From Streptomyces sp. ACA25 (GTDB taxonomy: Bacteria; Actinomycetota; Actinomycetes; Streptomycetales; Streptomycetaceae), in the NCBI RefSeq assembly GCF_028200735.1, contig NZ_JAQKPV010000006.1, positions 186,001-250,000 on the forward strand: a stretch of 64,000 bases of DNA. The letters are read 5' to 3'. Both the position numbers and the translations under genes were made by a program. Position 1 is the first letter of the stretch. Every line of letters starts with the position of its first letter. The notes below the pieces were generated by a model, which saw only the letters and a program-made list of their open reading frames with translations, had not been told where the DNA came from and searched no databases. Below are positions 40,532 through 49,946 of the stretch, piece after piece.

Positions 40532-42156
40532 CCGCACACGCGATCGGGCGCATGGCGGTCGGCGACTTCCGAGACCGGGCACGGCGGCCGGTCTACCTGG
40601 TCACCCTGCTGGCCACCGTCGGCCTGGGCTACCTCGCCGTCCCGGACAGCGCGCACTGGACGATCGTCCAGATCGGTGCCTACCGAGGCGAGTACGACAG
40701 CGCCTACGTCGGTATGGTGACGGCCCTGGCCGGGGCGCTGTGGCTGACTGTCGGCGGGTTCTACGTCGTCCGCGACACCATTGCCCGCGACGAGACGACC
40801 GGAGTGGGGCAGTTGCTGGCGGCCACGCCGCTGCGCACCACCCACTACCTGGCCGGCAAGTTCCTCAGCAACCTGCTGGTGCTGGCCTCCATGGCCGGTG
40901 TGCTCGCGGGCACCGCCCTGGTCATGCAACTGGCCCGGGGCGAGAACCGCGCCGTCGACCCCTACGCGCTCCTGATGCCCTACGCCGTGTTCGCGCTGCC
41001 CCTGCTGGCCATGACGGCCGCCGCGGCCGTGCTGTTCGCGGCCACCCCGGTGCTGCGCGGCGGCGTCGGCAACGTCGTGTGGTTCGTGGTGGCCCTGATC
41101 GTGGCGATCGGTGGCCAGTCGGCTTCCGCGCCACTGGACGGGCTGGGCGTGCACCGGTTCGCCGAATCGCTGCGAGCTGCCCTCACCGCCCAGCACCCGG
41201 ACGCCTCCACCACCGACTTCAGTCTCGGCCTCACCTACCTCGACGACCCCCTCATCCCCTTCACCTGGGACGGCTTCCACCCCGGCGGCGGCTTCCTGCT
41301 CACCAGGCTCCTCCTGGTGGCTCTGGCCATCGCGGTGGCGCTGCTGCCGGCCCTGTGGTTCGGCCGCTTCGACCCCTCCCGCGCCCGGCACCGCGGCGGT
41401 GTCCCGGTGACCTCCCCGGTCGACACCGAGGGTGGCCCGGCCGGGGGTGGCGGAGCAGTGCCCGCCGCGGTACCCGCCGCCGGTCCGGCCACGACGATGA
41501 CCGTCAGCAGGCTCCGCACCGACGTGGCCGCCGGCAGCACGCCGGGCAGCGGGATGCTCCGGCTGCTCTCGGGGGAGCTGCGCATTCTGGTACAGGGCCT
41601 GTCACCGTGGTGGTGGGCGGTGGTGGCGGCACTGACGCTCGCGGCGCTGACCCTGCCGGTGGACACCGTCGTCGGCGTGGTGCTGCCGATGTGCTGGGTC
41701 TGGCCCGTGCTGGTCTGGTCCCGGCTGGGGACGCAGCAGGTCGAGTACGGCCTGGAGAGTCTGCTCGGTGCGTACCCGAGGCCGCGCCCCCGGCTGGTGG
41801 CCCAGTGGGCCGCCGGCTCGGTACTGACCGCGGTGACGGGCGCCGGACCGCTGGTCCGCATGGTGATCGACGGCGACACGGCCGGTGTGGCCGCCTGGTG
41901 CGCGGCGGTGCTGTTCATCCCCGCCTTCGCCCTCTCACTCGGCACGGTCAGCCGCAGTCACCGGCTGTTCCAGGCCCTTTACCTGCCCCTCTGGTACATC
42001 GCCGTCAACGGCATCCCCGCCCTGGACTTCATGGGCGCGGTGCGTACCGACGGGCAGCCCGCGGGCCCCCACCCCGCGTTCGTCGCAGCCTGTGCCCTGG
42101 CACTGCTGGCCACCGCGCTTCTCGCCGGGTCGGCACGCAGAGCCGTCAAGGAGTAG
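40528..42156 (+). CDS. ABC transporter permease (ABC-2-like), large
   Basis: The 542-residue membrane protein has two sets of about six membrane segments (roughly 20-280 and 360-535) separated by a flexible Gly/Ala/Pro-rich region, so it looks like two six-segment halves in one chain. Motifs such as YVVRDTIARDETTGVGQLLAATPLRT are typical of ABC-2-like permeases with a cytoplasmic loop before segment 2. It begins with GTG overlapping the ATPase stop and is followed by a strong hairpin. With the ATPase it should form a complete exporter, probably for self-resistance or peptide export; the substrate is inferred from position. Confidence 0.9.
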   Translation: MTAHAIGRMAVGDFRDRARRPVYLVTLLATVGLGYLAVPDSAHWTIVQIGAYRGEYDSAYVGMVTALAGALWLTVGGFYVVRDTIARDETTGVGQLLAATPLRTTHYLAGKFLSNLLVLASMAGVLAGTALVMQLARGENRAVDPYALLMPYAVFALPLLAMTAAAAVLFAATPVLRGGVGNVVWFVVALIVAIGGQSASAPLDGLGVHRFAESLRAALTAQHPDASTTDFSLGLTYLDDPLIPFTWDGFHPGGGFLLTRLLLVALAIAVALLPALWFGRFDPSRARHRGGVPVTSPVDTEGGPAGGGGAVPAAVPAAGPATTMTVSRLRTDVAAGSTPGSGMLRLLSGELRILVQGLSPWWWAVVAALTLAALTLPVDTVVGVVLPMCWVWPVLVWSRLGTQQVEYGLESLLGAYPRPRPRLVAQWAAGSVLTAVTGAGPLVRMVIDGDTAGVAAWCAAVLFIPAFALSLGTVSRSHRLFQALYLPLWYIAVNGIPALDFMGAVRTDGQPAGPHPAFVAACALALLATALLAGSARRAVKE

Positions 42157-42181
42157 GCGCGGCCGGCACCACCTCAAGACC

Positions 42182-42236
42182 GCCGCGCCAGGTGAAGGGC
42201 CGGGGACACCCCCGACTCCGGTCCCCCTGGCGCGGC
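42182..42236 (+). terminator. Terminator after the ABC exporter genes
   Basis: Perfect 11-bp outer stem (GCCGCGCCAGG and CCTGGCGCGGC), with a further GGGGAC/GTCCCC stem inside it, starting 26 nt after the permease stop. It probably ends the rightward group and marks the right edge of the cluster. Confidence 0.65.
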
Positions 42237-42297
42237 CCTCCGTCCCCTTTCCGCACGGCTGCTGTCGCCCGTGCCCAGCCAAGAGGAGGATCCGCCC

Positions 42298-42540
42298 ATG
42301 GCCGGACAACCCGAATCCGAGTCCGAGCACCGGTACGAGCAGGACCCGGCTCCCACGGACCCGCCCCCCGCCGTGCCCGCGGAGGAGAGCGTGACCGATT
42401 CCGCTCTCCAGGAGGAGCTGGAGGAGCTGCGCGACGCCAACGAGATACTGCGCCTCGTTGCCCGGTACTTCGCCGACACCCATCCGATGAGCGGCCCCGT
42501 CGACGGGGAGCCCGGAATCGGTGGCTCCCCGGCGTTCTGA
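42298..42540 (+). CDS. Small protein with an IS3 OrfA-like coiled coil
   Basis: The 80-residue protein has an ideal AGGAGG 7-8 nt before its ATG. The first 35 residues are Glu/Pro-rich and disordered. Residues about 40-70 (LQEELEELRDANEILRLVARYFAD) form a leucine-zipper-like helix that resembles the C-terminal end of IS3-family OrfA transposases (LRRENEILR.AS.YFA). No OrfA helix-turn-helix and no OrfB follow. It may be a domesticated remnant with a new N terminus or a decayed insertion end. It lies between the exporter terminator and the island boundary. No function can be assigned. Confidence 0.5.
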   Translation: MAGQPESESEHRYEQDPAPTDPPPAVPAEESVTDSALQEELEELRDANEILRLVARYFADTHPMSGPVDGEPGIGGSPAF

Positions 42541-42616
42541 GACCACCGGCGCGCGGACCGGTGCCCGCGGCGGCCCGGGGCCCCAGGGGGCGGAACACAC
42601 CGCCCGGTGTGACACC

Positions 42617-42656
42617 CCGCCTTTCCTGCCCCGCCTGCCGGGGGCAGGGGAGGCGG
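42617..42656. terminator. Bidirectional terminator at the old sdaA end
   Basis: A 16-bp stem (CCGCCTTTCCTGCCCC with GGGGCAGGGGAGGCGG, including two G-T pairs) and an 8-nt loop. It sits beyond the leftover sdaA 3' end and is probably the original terminator of the gcv-sdaA operon before the island inserted. It can also serve the small rightward gene. Confidence 0.6.
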
Positions 42657-42715
42657 TCCCGCCGCAGGCACCGGACGAGGAGGCAGGGGCCTGCGGTTCA
42701 GCACTCGATGACGTT

Positions 42716-42757
42716 GAGGCCGCCGCGGGAGGTCTCCTTGTACTTGACCTTCATGTC
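42716..42757. repeat. Left attachment repeat (attL), with old sdaA tail
   Basis: These 42 bases are identical to 52888-52929. Reading leftward they encode [13 protein letters not shown] further 20 bases to 42698 continue to LNVIEC and stop; in the intact gene the same place reads LAVNVIEC, so the old tail lacks 6 bp. The integrase stop codon (42751-42753) lies inside this repeat. Confidence 0.8.
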
Positions 42758-44125
42758 CGCTCCTTCTGCCCCAGCCCCGCTGACCTGCGAAAACACTGGA
42801 ACTGCGAGGTCCCAGACGGACCCTGGGGACTTCTCGGGGACTTTCCGCGGCTCGGGGACGACCAGCCAGGAATCCATCGCCGCGAGGCCGCGGTTCCCCG
42901 CCTGGGCATGAAGTGAGCATAGTGATCCAGGGTGATCTTCGGCGAGGCATGCCCGAGCCACGCGGACAGGCTCACGATCGACTCGCCGGCCTCCAGCTGG
43001 ACGCTCGCGTAGGTATGCCGCAGCACGTGGAACATGTCCTGGCGCGACGCCTCGTATACCGGGTACCGACGTACCCGCCCCCGAACTCCTCCGCCCTCTC
43101 ATCCACCACCGTGATCACACCGGCTGCCGCCAGCACCCGCTTCCAGCGGCGGTCGTTGAAGGTGGCGTAGTTGATCCGCTTGCCGTGCGAGGTGTTGAGC
43201 ACCAGCGGAACGGTGATTGGCTTGCACTGGCGCGCCTCCAGCTCCGTCGTCGGAGGTTCAGGGTCACGCCACGGGAGCGTGCAGGCCACCGTCGGAAAGC
43301 GCGCCATACGCGCCCGCGCTCGCCGGACCAGGGCGGGAGACAGCGGAACCTCTCGGGCCTTCTTGCCCTTCGGCAGGCAGAAGTACGGCCGCCCTCGGTG
43401 ATCCCAGCGCAGCTGGCGCCGTACTCGGATGACGCTGGCGTCCTCGTCGATGTCGTCCTCCCCGAGCCCGAACGCCTCACCCTGCCGCAGCCCCGCACCC
43501 ACGCCGAGGCCCACTGCCAGCCGATACCGTTCCTGAAGGCTCGCCCTGACGGCATCCGTTGTCGGACGGTCCCACGCCTTCGCCTTGGACTCGGCCCGCT
43601 TCGGAGGCTTCACCGTCCGATGCGACTTGCAGGGATTCTTCAGCAGCCGCCCGTCGTCCACTGCCGCGGCCAGAATCGTCGAGAGGTGTATCCAGATCAC
43701 CTCAGCAGTGGACTCATCCACACGCGTCAGCAGCTGCGCCTTCCACGCTCGCAGAACGGCGGCGTCGATGTCCTTGAGCGCCACATCCCCGACCAGCGGA
43801 ATGATGTGGTTCCAGATTCGGCTGCGCATCGGGGTTCGAGTAGAAGGCTCATCGGAGCGGCTCGGCCACCAGAAGTCCTCGATGTACTCCTCCAGCAGGA
43901 TCGCCCCGTCGCGGGGATCGACAAACCCCCTCGCTTGCTATCCGTTGTCGCTGTCGCGAGCCACGCCTTCGCGTCTTCTTTGGTGTCGAAGGACCGGTCC
44001 CGCACCCCGGGAATCCCCTTCACGCGATAGCGGGCACCCTGCCCCCACCGCTTCGTCCGCTCCCGCTTCCCCGTGGCCCTGTCCGCGCGCTTCTTGAGCC
44101 AGCGGTCCTCTATGTATCCGGGCAT
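42751..44125 (-). pseudogene. Tyrosine site-specific integrase with two frameshifts
   Basis: The three frames together read as one integrase. The N-terminal part starts MPGYIEDRWLKKRAD at ATG 44125, after AAGGAGGT. The middle part is the core-binding domain plus the first catalytic Arg region (LAVGLGVGAGLRQGEAFGL). The C-terminal part carries FHVLRHTYASVQLEAGE, then WLGHASPKITLDHYAHFMP with the catalytic Tyr. Frame breaks occur near 43928 and near 43083. Each is repaired by adding one G to a run of five, so both are single-base losses in G runs. They may be real mutations or sequencing undercalls. The gene ends inside attL and follows the excisionase by 43 nt. Without repair it makes no active recombinase. 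Confidence 0.85.
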
Positions 44126-44168
44126 AGCGATACCCGACCTCCTTGCCGCCTGGTGTGGCCTGTCCTGC

Positions 44169-44450
44169 TCACCGGCGCCTGCCTGCGGCACCTGCACGGC
44201 GTCGCCCCAGCGGGTGGTTCAACGGGTTGATCTTCTGATTCGACCGCGAGTCCGCCTGCTCCTGCTCGCGCACCCAGTCATCGAGGGCTGTGATCTGGTA
44301 CATGACCCGCCGCCCCATCCGGAAACTCGGAGGCCCCTGCCTCCGATGCCGCCATACGTAGAGAGTGTTGGGTGATATGCCGAGATACTCGGCGGCCTTG
44401 TCCAGGGTCAGAAAGGCGTTGGAGTAGGGGGCAGAAGAACCATCAGACAC
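44169..44450 (-). CDS. Excisionase-like helix-turn-helix protein
   Basis: The 93-residue protein has a MerR-like HTH_17 domain: FLTLDKAAEYLGISPNTLYVW, then RRQGPPSFRMGRRVMYQITALDDWV. This is the usual recombination directionality factor encoded just before the integrase in actinomycete integrative elements. The start is GTG 44450. The C terminus (about 20 residues) is Arg-rich. It precedes the integrase in the same direction. It would bind attachment-site DNA and favour excision; with the integrase broken it probably has no partner. Confidence 0.85.
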   Translation of the reverse strand: MSDGSSAPYSNAFLTLDKAAEYLGISPNTLYVWRHRRQGPPSFRMGRRVMYQITALDDWVREQEQADSRSNQKINPLNHPLGRRRAGAAGRRR

Positions 44451-45301
44451 GCATGACCTCCGCAGAGTGGAAAGGCTGTAGCGACACACTCTCGTGCTTC
44501 ACCCGATTTGGTAAGGCCGGAAGAATGTGCTATGCGAGACGCGTCAAAGTCGCCCGGTGCACCTGCCGGTTGGCTGTGTAGCTTGGCATGGGGCTGGCGG
44601 GTATTCCACGACGTTCGATCTGCCGTGGGCTTAACTAGCCAACGACGAGTAGCTGATGGGCTCCTGGCCCACGCCAGGCCCCCAGACCGGCATCGAACCC
44701 CGTCGCGACCGCCGGCGTGGGGCGGCGGATGATCTTCGGATGGGCACGCTGTGAGGCCAGTTGGCTGCGGTGCTGACGAGCACTGGTGTCGATGCGAGTT
44801 CTGCCGTTCGGGCAAGGGTTCCTGGGTGGAACAGTGCATCTCGTGCTCGTTGCCAAGGCGTCTTCCTCGGCTTCTCGCCGAATGACGTGGGTCCCTTTGA
44901 GGGCATCGGCAAGAAACTGCCGCTCGGAATAATCAGTGGCACGTCTATGTCGGTCGACGTTACGGGGCGGCAAAAAGTTGCCGCTCGTTTCGCGCTGAGA
45001 GAGGATTGTCGGCCAGTGCCGCTTCTGTGGTGGAATTGCGTTCGAAGAGTTGGCGAACATTCAAGGTGTGGCGGATAGTGTCGGCCGCATGGAAGGCGTA
45101 GAGTGGCGATGGACGAAAGCGTTCTCGAAGATCTGGGTGGCCTTAGCCTCTATATTGCGTGAGGGTCCACCGACGGAGTCGGTGGACCCTCACGCTGTCC
45201 GTGGCTGAGGCCGGGCAGGGTGGGGGCCCGTGTGTCGCCTCGGGTGGGCGCCGGGTTTTACTGCTCCGGCCGGGGTGGTGCTGGTCGTCGGGGCGGGCGA
45301 G
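44451..45301. other. Non-coding or unrecognised stretch in the island
   Basis: About 850 bases between the excisionase and the insertion-sequence remnant. Short open frames exist on both strands (for example 44635-45060 on the minus strand) but show no family resemblance, no convincing Shine-Dalgarno site and uneven third-position GC. The only clear structure is a perfect hairpin at 45157-45195. Confidence 0.5.
45157..45195. terminator. Long perfect hairpin in the island
   Basis: Two perfect 18-nt arms (GCGTGAGGGTCCACCGAC and its complement) with a 3-nt GGA loop. This is unusually long for a bacterial terminator and has no T-run. It lies about 110 bp from the insertion-sequence remnant. It may be a terminator, a protein-binding palindrome or an insertion hot spot. 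Confidence 0.5.
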
Positions 45302-45308
45302 CTACTGG

Positions 45309-46685
45309 TTATCCGGGGTTGGGTAGGAGTGCCAGTCGTTCGAAGGCGGCTGTGATCTGGGCGTTCCAGGGCCAGTGGCGGGCGAGGCGGAGGATGCGGC
45401 GGCGGCCGGTGGTGACGAGCTGGGTGGCTGCGGAGAAGAGGCGGAATCGCAGGCGGCGGGGTTCCCAGAGCCGGGCTTTGCCGGTGAGGGCGAGCATGGG
45501 CATCCAGGCCAGTAGGTCGAGGGCGATCTGGACGATCTCCAGCCAGACCTGGTTCTGCGCGGTGTGGTGCAGGGGGAGATTGCGCAGGCCGGTGGCGCGG
45601 GCGGCCCGAACGCGGTCCTCGGCGCGGGCCCGCAGCCGGTGTCTGAGCTCAAGCTCGGCGATCGGGGTCTTGGGGGTGTTGGTGGCAAAGCACGTGATCC
45701 GCATGCCGTCCGCGTCCGTGATCCTCAGCTGGGCCCCTGGGTGGGGCCGCTCCCTGCGGACGATCAGCCGCAGGCCGTTCGGCCATCCTTCCAGGACATC
45801 GCCGGTAAGTTCGGCGACCCAGGCTCCCTCACGTATCTCGCCGGTGGGTTCAATGGCAGGTGTCCAGGCCGCTTCCGGGATCTTGAGAACATGCTGGTGA
45901 ATGGCCTCGGTGATGGTCATGCCGACGGAGTAGGACAGCCAGCGTCCGCTTTGGTCAGCCAGTTCACGAAGTCATGGGTGCCTCCGGCGGTGTCGCAGCG
46001 GATCAGGGTCTTGCGGCCCCGCCGGTACTCCTTGGGCAGTTGAGCCAGAGCCAGGCCGGTGGTGGTGATGTGGTGTCGGCGGCGGTGTTGCTGCCCGCGT
46101 TGCCCGGCCGCAGGAGTGCGGCGACCGGTTCGCCGGTTCCGCCCGGGCCGTGGTCGACGAAGGCCATGAGCGGGTGGTGGCCGTAGGTTCTCTTCCAGGT
46201 CGCGGCCGCGTCCTGCTTGTCCGAGTGCGCGATCACCAACACCCCGTCCAGATCCACGACCACCTGCCCGCCCGCATCCGGGGCCCGCTCCCCGGCCAGC
46301 TCCCAGACCCTCCTGCGGGCCTCGGAGCGTGCGGCGCGGAGCGCGGCCAGCGCCTTGCCGTCGGCGGCGGCGAGGGTGTCGATCAGTCGGGAGACTGTGG
46401 GATCGGAGGCCACCGGACCGAACACTGCCGGCTCGGCCCGCAGCAGCGCGATGTCGGCCAGGCAGTCCCCGCCGAGCGCGACGTCAGGGCGAGGTCCACC
46501 AATATCTTGCCCGGGTCGTGGACGGCTCGGGGCTTGCACCATGGGGCGAGGGCAGCAGAAACGGCCCGGTCGAGATCTGTCTTGCGGACGGTTTCGACCA
46601 GCAGGACCGAACCGGCCTGCGAGACCACGGCCCGGCCGTCGTCCCGGACACGGACATGAGGGTAGGAACCGGTAAGCTGTTTCAC
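45309..46685 (-). pseudogene. IS1380-family transposase, frameshifted
   Basis: Three overlapping frames reconstruct one transposase: VKQLTGSYPHVRVRDDGRAVV at the start, the DDE region VVVDLDGVLVIAHSDKQD and TYGHHPLMAFVDHG in the middle, and LALTGKARLWEPRRLRFRLF near the end. A one-base loss near 46495 and a two-base gain near 46062 break the frame, so no full transposase can be made. The probable start is GTG 46685. An inverted repeat AAGTGCCTC/GAGGCACTT brackets the upstream region (46691-46699 and 46749-46757). Exact insertion-sequence ends and target duplication were not identified. Confidence 0.85.
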
Positions 46686-46807
46686 CTGGGAAGTGCCTCC
46701 GACAGGGGCGGGAACAAGGACCTCAGCAATCCTCATTCTCGCTGGTCAGAGGCACTTTCTGCTTAGCTGATCACCTGTCGGACAGCACGCTTCATGAAAG
46801 CGCGAGG

Positions 46808-48913
46808 CTAGAGACCCCTCTCGATCGAAGTCGCGATGGCGCGAAGGCGCTTCGCCGCCGATCGCGCGTCACCCATCCGGTAGGTCGCATAGCGCGGATC
46901 CTGCACGTCCTCAATGCTCCGTACGATGTCCAGGTCGAGGCGATCGAACAGCCTGAACGTGTCGAGCAGTTCATCGATGTTCGGCGCCAACGGCGACCCG
47001 CGCTCGATCAGCGAGACATCGCGTGCCGAAACGGCCTCCTCCGTCTCCGACTCGGTCTTGAGTCGGGAGATTACGAGGGACAAGATGTCGAGCTCGCGCT
47101 GCCGCGTGTCGATGAGCCCGGCGAGCCTGGACAACCCATCCGGCGTCTCGAACAACATCCCGACATCCGCCGGCCGCAAGCCGAGGGCCTCGGCGGAGCT
47201 GACGACCTGACCCAACTCGTCGGCGGTGATGAGCGCCCATTGCTTCCGCTTGGCCATGTTCTTGATCGTGTCGCCGCCGAAGGCGGGGCCGATGATAGCG
47301 ACGTACTCCGCAGAACGCTTCTCCTTGTGCGTGTCGATTGCCACGTCGCTCACGTTGTTGTGCGTGACCCGACCGGATGATGTCGACTTTCCGTCCACGA
47401 TCGCGGTCCGCAACGACCCGTTGCCGTCGTACCACTGCACGAGGATGTCGGTGTCACCGGAACCACTGATGCGTTGGGCGCGGAAGCCCATGTGCCTGAA
47501 CGCGCTCTCGATGTGCGCCTCGAACGCCGCACCGGGCGCCATGCCATCGGCGCCCGGGTCGACGGAGCTGCGCGTCAGTGATTCCACGATGAGCGAGAGC
47601 CTGTCCGGTTCGCCCGGCGCGCACGACGTGCTTTGCGCCAGGTCCGGCGACAGCTCCAGCTCCACGGCGGCCTCCGGCAGGTGCGGTTCGGCGAGGGGGA
47701 GTGTCTCGATGAGACGCAGCCCGGTCGCCGTAGCCTGGACCGACGACCAGGACGTCTCGATGAGCAAGCCCGATTCGACCATGAAGGCCGTGAGCCACCG
47801 CACCTTGTCCTTGTTCAAGCCGTACGTGATGCCTTGCCGGTATACGTCGTTCCTCGGAACATTGGCCTTCGCCGCACGGATCAGCTCTCCGACGAACTTC
47901 ATGTTCGCGTGAAGGATCCGGATGAAGTCGATGTCCGATCCCGACTGCAGCCACGCCTTGGCGGCCGGCGTTGCCGTGAACACCCCGCGGCGGACCTCCA
48001 GAAGCAGCCCGGCGGCCCGCATGAACGGCAGCATAGTGTCGACGCTGCTGCGCTTCAGGCCGAACCGGTCCGCGATGAAGCCCAGCAGGGCGCCCTTCTC
48101 CATCTGGTCCTCTGCGGCCGCGATGCACGTCCGCAGGTTCTCAATCTTATTGGGGTCCTCTTTCGGGCTCGGAACCCAGATGTTGTAGGTGTTCCTGGCT
48201 TCCTGGGCCCCGTCGGTCGCGGCCAGGTGCGCGAGGAGTGCGGTGATCTCCTCCGGGGCTTCGGGAATGTCGGCCGCTTCGTCGGAGTCGTGCATGGCCA
48301 GGGCCGAAGGCGTCACGACGTCCCAGGTGGCGAAGATCGACCGTCCTTCAGCGGTCGCGCTGTGCTTCCGCTCGCCCAGCCATTCGGTCAGCCCCAGGAC
48401 TTCGAGCCAGGTCATGCGGCCGCGCGTGTTGTTGAGGCTCGCCCAGTCGAGGTTGTACGACTCGATCAACTCGGCATTGACCTGTTCGATCGTCAGCGGC
48501 TCGCGCACGAGGAGCCCGAGCACCTCGGCGAACAGCCGGATCCGCTCGGCCAGCAACGAGGCGAGACGTGAGCGCGACTCGTCCGCGAGCAGTTCGGAGC
48601 CCTCGGGGGTCAGTTGAAGAACTCCCTTTCGATTCTGGGCCAATCCCATCGGACGCAGCGCGTACGAGTACTGCCGCCAGGACCTCGACGACTCCACACT
48701 CGACAGCTGTGGCCGCGCGTCGAGTTCCGTGGCCTCACCAGCGGCGATCCGACGAACGAGCTCAAGGGTGAGCGGGAACATCTCGTCCTTCCCGCACAGG
48801 AGGTTCGGTACGGATGACGCCTGCTGCATCCACCTGCTCCGCTGCGCCCCGAGAGTGGGCGCGCTCGGGGCGGTGGCCGGTTGGCTGGTCTCGCTGAAGA
48901 GGTCCGGAGTCAT
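46808..48913 (-). CDS. Winged-helix and PD-(D/E)XK nuclease-like protein (possible restriction or defence enzyme)
   Basis: The 701-residue protein has an N-terminal half (about 40-420) that looks like repeated winged helices (for example SSVDTMLPFMRAAGLLLEVR and KVRWLTAFMVESGLLIE). The C-terminal half carries FEAHIESAFRHMGF, then SGSGDTDILVQW and TAIVDGKSTSSG at about 475-520. The E, D and D-x-K spacing fits a PD-(D/E)XK nuclease core, and the combination recalls FokI-like enzymes with winged-helix recognition domains. There is no methyltransferase next to it. It lies in the island beside transposon remnants, as defence genes often do. The domain reading is by eye; the target and activity are unknown. 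Confidence 0.65.
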   Translation of the reverse strand: MTPDLFSETSQPATAPSAPTLGAQRSRWMQQASSVPNLLCGKDEMFPLTLELVRRIAAGEATELDARPQLSSVESSRSWRQYSYALRPMGLAQNRKGVLQLTPEGSELLADESRSRLASLLAERIRLFAEVLGLLVREPLTIEQVNAELIESYNLDWASLNNTRGRMTWLEVLGLTEWLGERKHSATAEGRSIFATWDVVTPSALAMHDSDEAADIPEAPEEITALLAHLAATDGAQEARNTYNIWVPSPKEDPNKIENLRTCIAAAEDQMEKGALLGFIADRFGLKRSSVDTMLPFMRAAGLLLEVRRGVFTATPAAKAWLQSGSDIDFIRILHANMKFVGELIRAAKANVPRNDVYRQGITYGLNKDKVRWLTAFMVESGLLIETSWSSVQATATGLRLIETLPLAEPHLPEAAVELELSPDLAQSTSCAPGEPDRLSLIVESLTRSSVDPGADGMAPGAAFEAHIESAFRHMGFRAQRISGSGDTDILVQWYDGNGSLRTAIVDGKSTSSGRVTHNNVSDVAIDTHKEKRSAEYVAIIGPAFGGDTIKNMAKRKQWALITADELGQVVSSAEALGLRPADVGMLFETPDGLSRLAGLIDTRQRELDILSLVISRLKTESETEEAVSARDVSLIERGSPLAPNIDELLDTFRLFDRLDLDIVRSIEDVQDPRYATYRMGDARSAAKRLRAIATSIERGL

Positions 48914-49184
48914 TCTGGTGTGGCCGTTCCGTTCATGTCACTGTCGGGTGATTCGGCAGAGGTTCCTGCCATGCGCGCACGTTACTTCCCACCACTGACA
49001 GGCGATGTCCAGCTCCGAATCAGAAAACCTAACTGACCGATCAACAGATGATTGGGATCGACCGCGTCCATCCTGTCGCCACTGAGCGACTCTGTCGGGG
49101 ATCTTGAAGTTCCGCGGACAAGAGTGCCAGCGGCTCGGGGTGCTTCGGCTGATCCTGTACAACCCTGTCTTCCCGAGGTGGCCA

Positions 49185-49620
49185 GTGTCCGTTCGTCCCC
49201 GGTCCGGCCTGGTGGTGCCCGAGTTCACGGCTCGGATGGCACGGGCCAGCCATCCTCGTGGGACCACAGCTATGTAGGACGGAACCACCTCGACGGGCTC
49301 TGGGGTGACGAGGACTTCGTCTCCTGGTATCCGCGCGATGGCCGTCCCGGCCTCTCCCCGGCTCAGCTGTCCACCGCGTGCGTGCTGCAGTTCCTGCTCA
49401 ACCTCTCCGGCCGGCAGGGCGCCGAGGCGGTGCGGTGCCGGATCGACTTCAAGTACGCCCTGGTGATGGACCTGGACGACCCCGGCTTCCACCACAGTGT
49501 GCTCACGGACTTCCGTGACCGCCTTGGCCAGGACGACCGCGCCGACCAGCTCCTGTCCCTGTCCCTGGACCGGATACGTGAGGCAGGAATGATTAGGGAA
49601 CGCGGAAGGCAGCGCTGCAG
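49185..49620 (+). pseudogene. IS1182-like transposase, N-terminal fragment
   Basis: From GTG 49185 the translation gives SVRPRSGLVVPEFTARMARA up to a stop near 49277. A frame shift then leads into LDGLWGDEDFVSWYPRDG and AVRCRIDFKYALVMDLDDPG, then FHHSVLTDFRDRL. This is the DUF772 region of IS1182/IS5-type transposases. Homology ends near 49610, and the DDE catalytic part is missing. It is therefore a truncated and frameshifted remnant. The 270 bases before it, back to the nuclease-like gene, hold nothing I recognise. Confidence 0.8.
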
Positions 49621-49946
49621 CCCAGTTCAGCGACCTGTGGGACCAAATCGCCGACACCACCGATGAACTCCGCGACCTGGCACGCCCGCGCCCAGCTGGC
49701 AATCCGATGTCTCCGTCCACCGCTCCGTCATGGCGCTCGACGGCGCGCCTGCCGCGCACACGGGACAGAGTGCACCACGCCTTCGACGCCGGGATCTGAG
49801 CCCCGTCGCAATTGCTGAACGGGTCTGATGGTCTCGACGCCGTAGATGGGCCGGAGGGTCTATAGCAGAGGATTCCGGCCGGACCAAATCCCTTGTTGTA
49901 CGGGATCGTGGTCGAACTCGCCGGAAGGTGCCGACGGGCCGGATGA
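49621..49946. other. Junction without a recognisable gene
   Basis: This stretch joins a truncated transposase to an ATPase that lacks its N-terminal lobe. No Walker A motif is readable in any frame, and no Shine-Dalgarno site lies before the ATPase. It is best read as deletion or insertion scar DNA. Confidence 0.4.

Noticed and set aside
44640..44720. A possible tRNA T-arm-like sequence (GGGGTTCGATGCC on the minus strand)
   Set aside because: The flanking bases do not pair as a T stem, and no acceptor, D or anticodon arm can be drawn.
44635..45078. Overlapping opposite open frames in the island
   Set aside because: Neither shows a family resemblance, a ribosome site or consistent codon bias, so I left the stretch unannotated.
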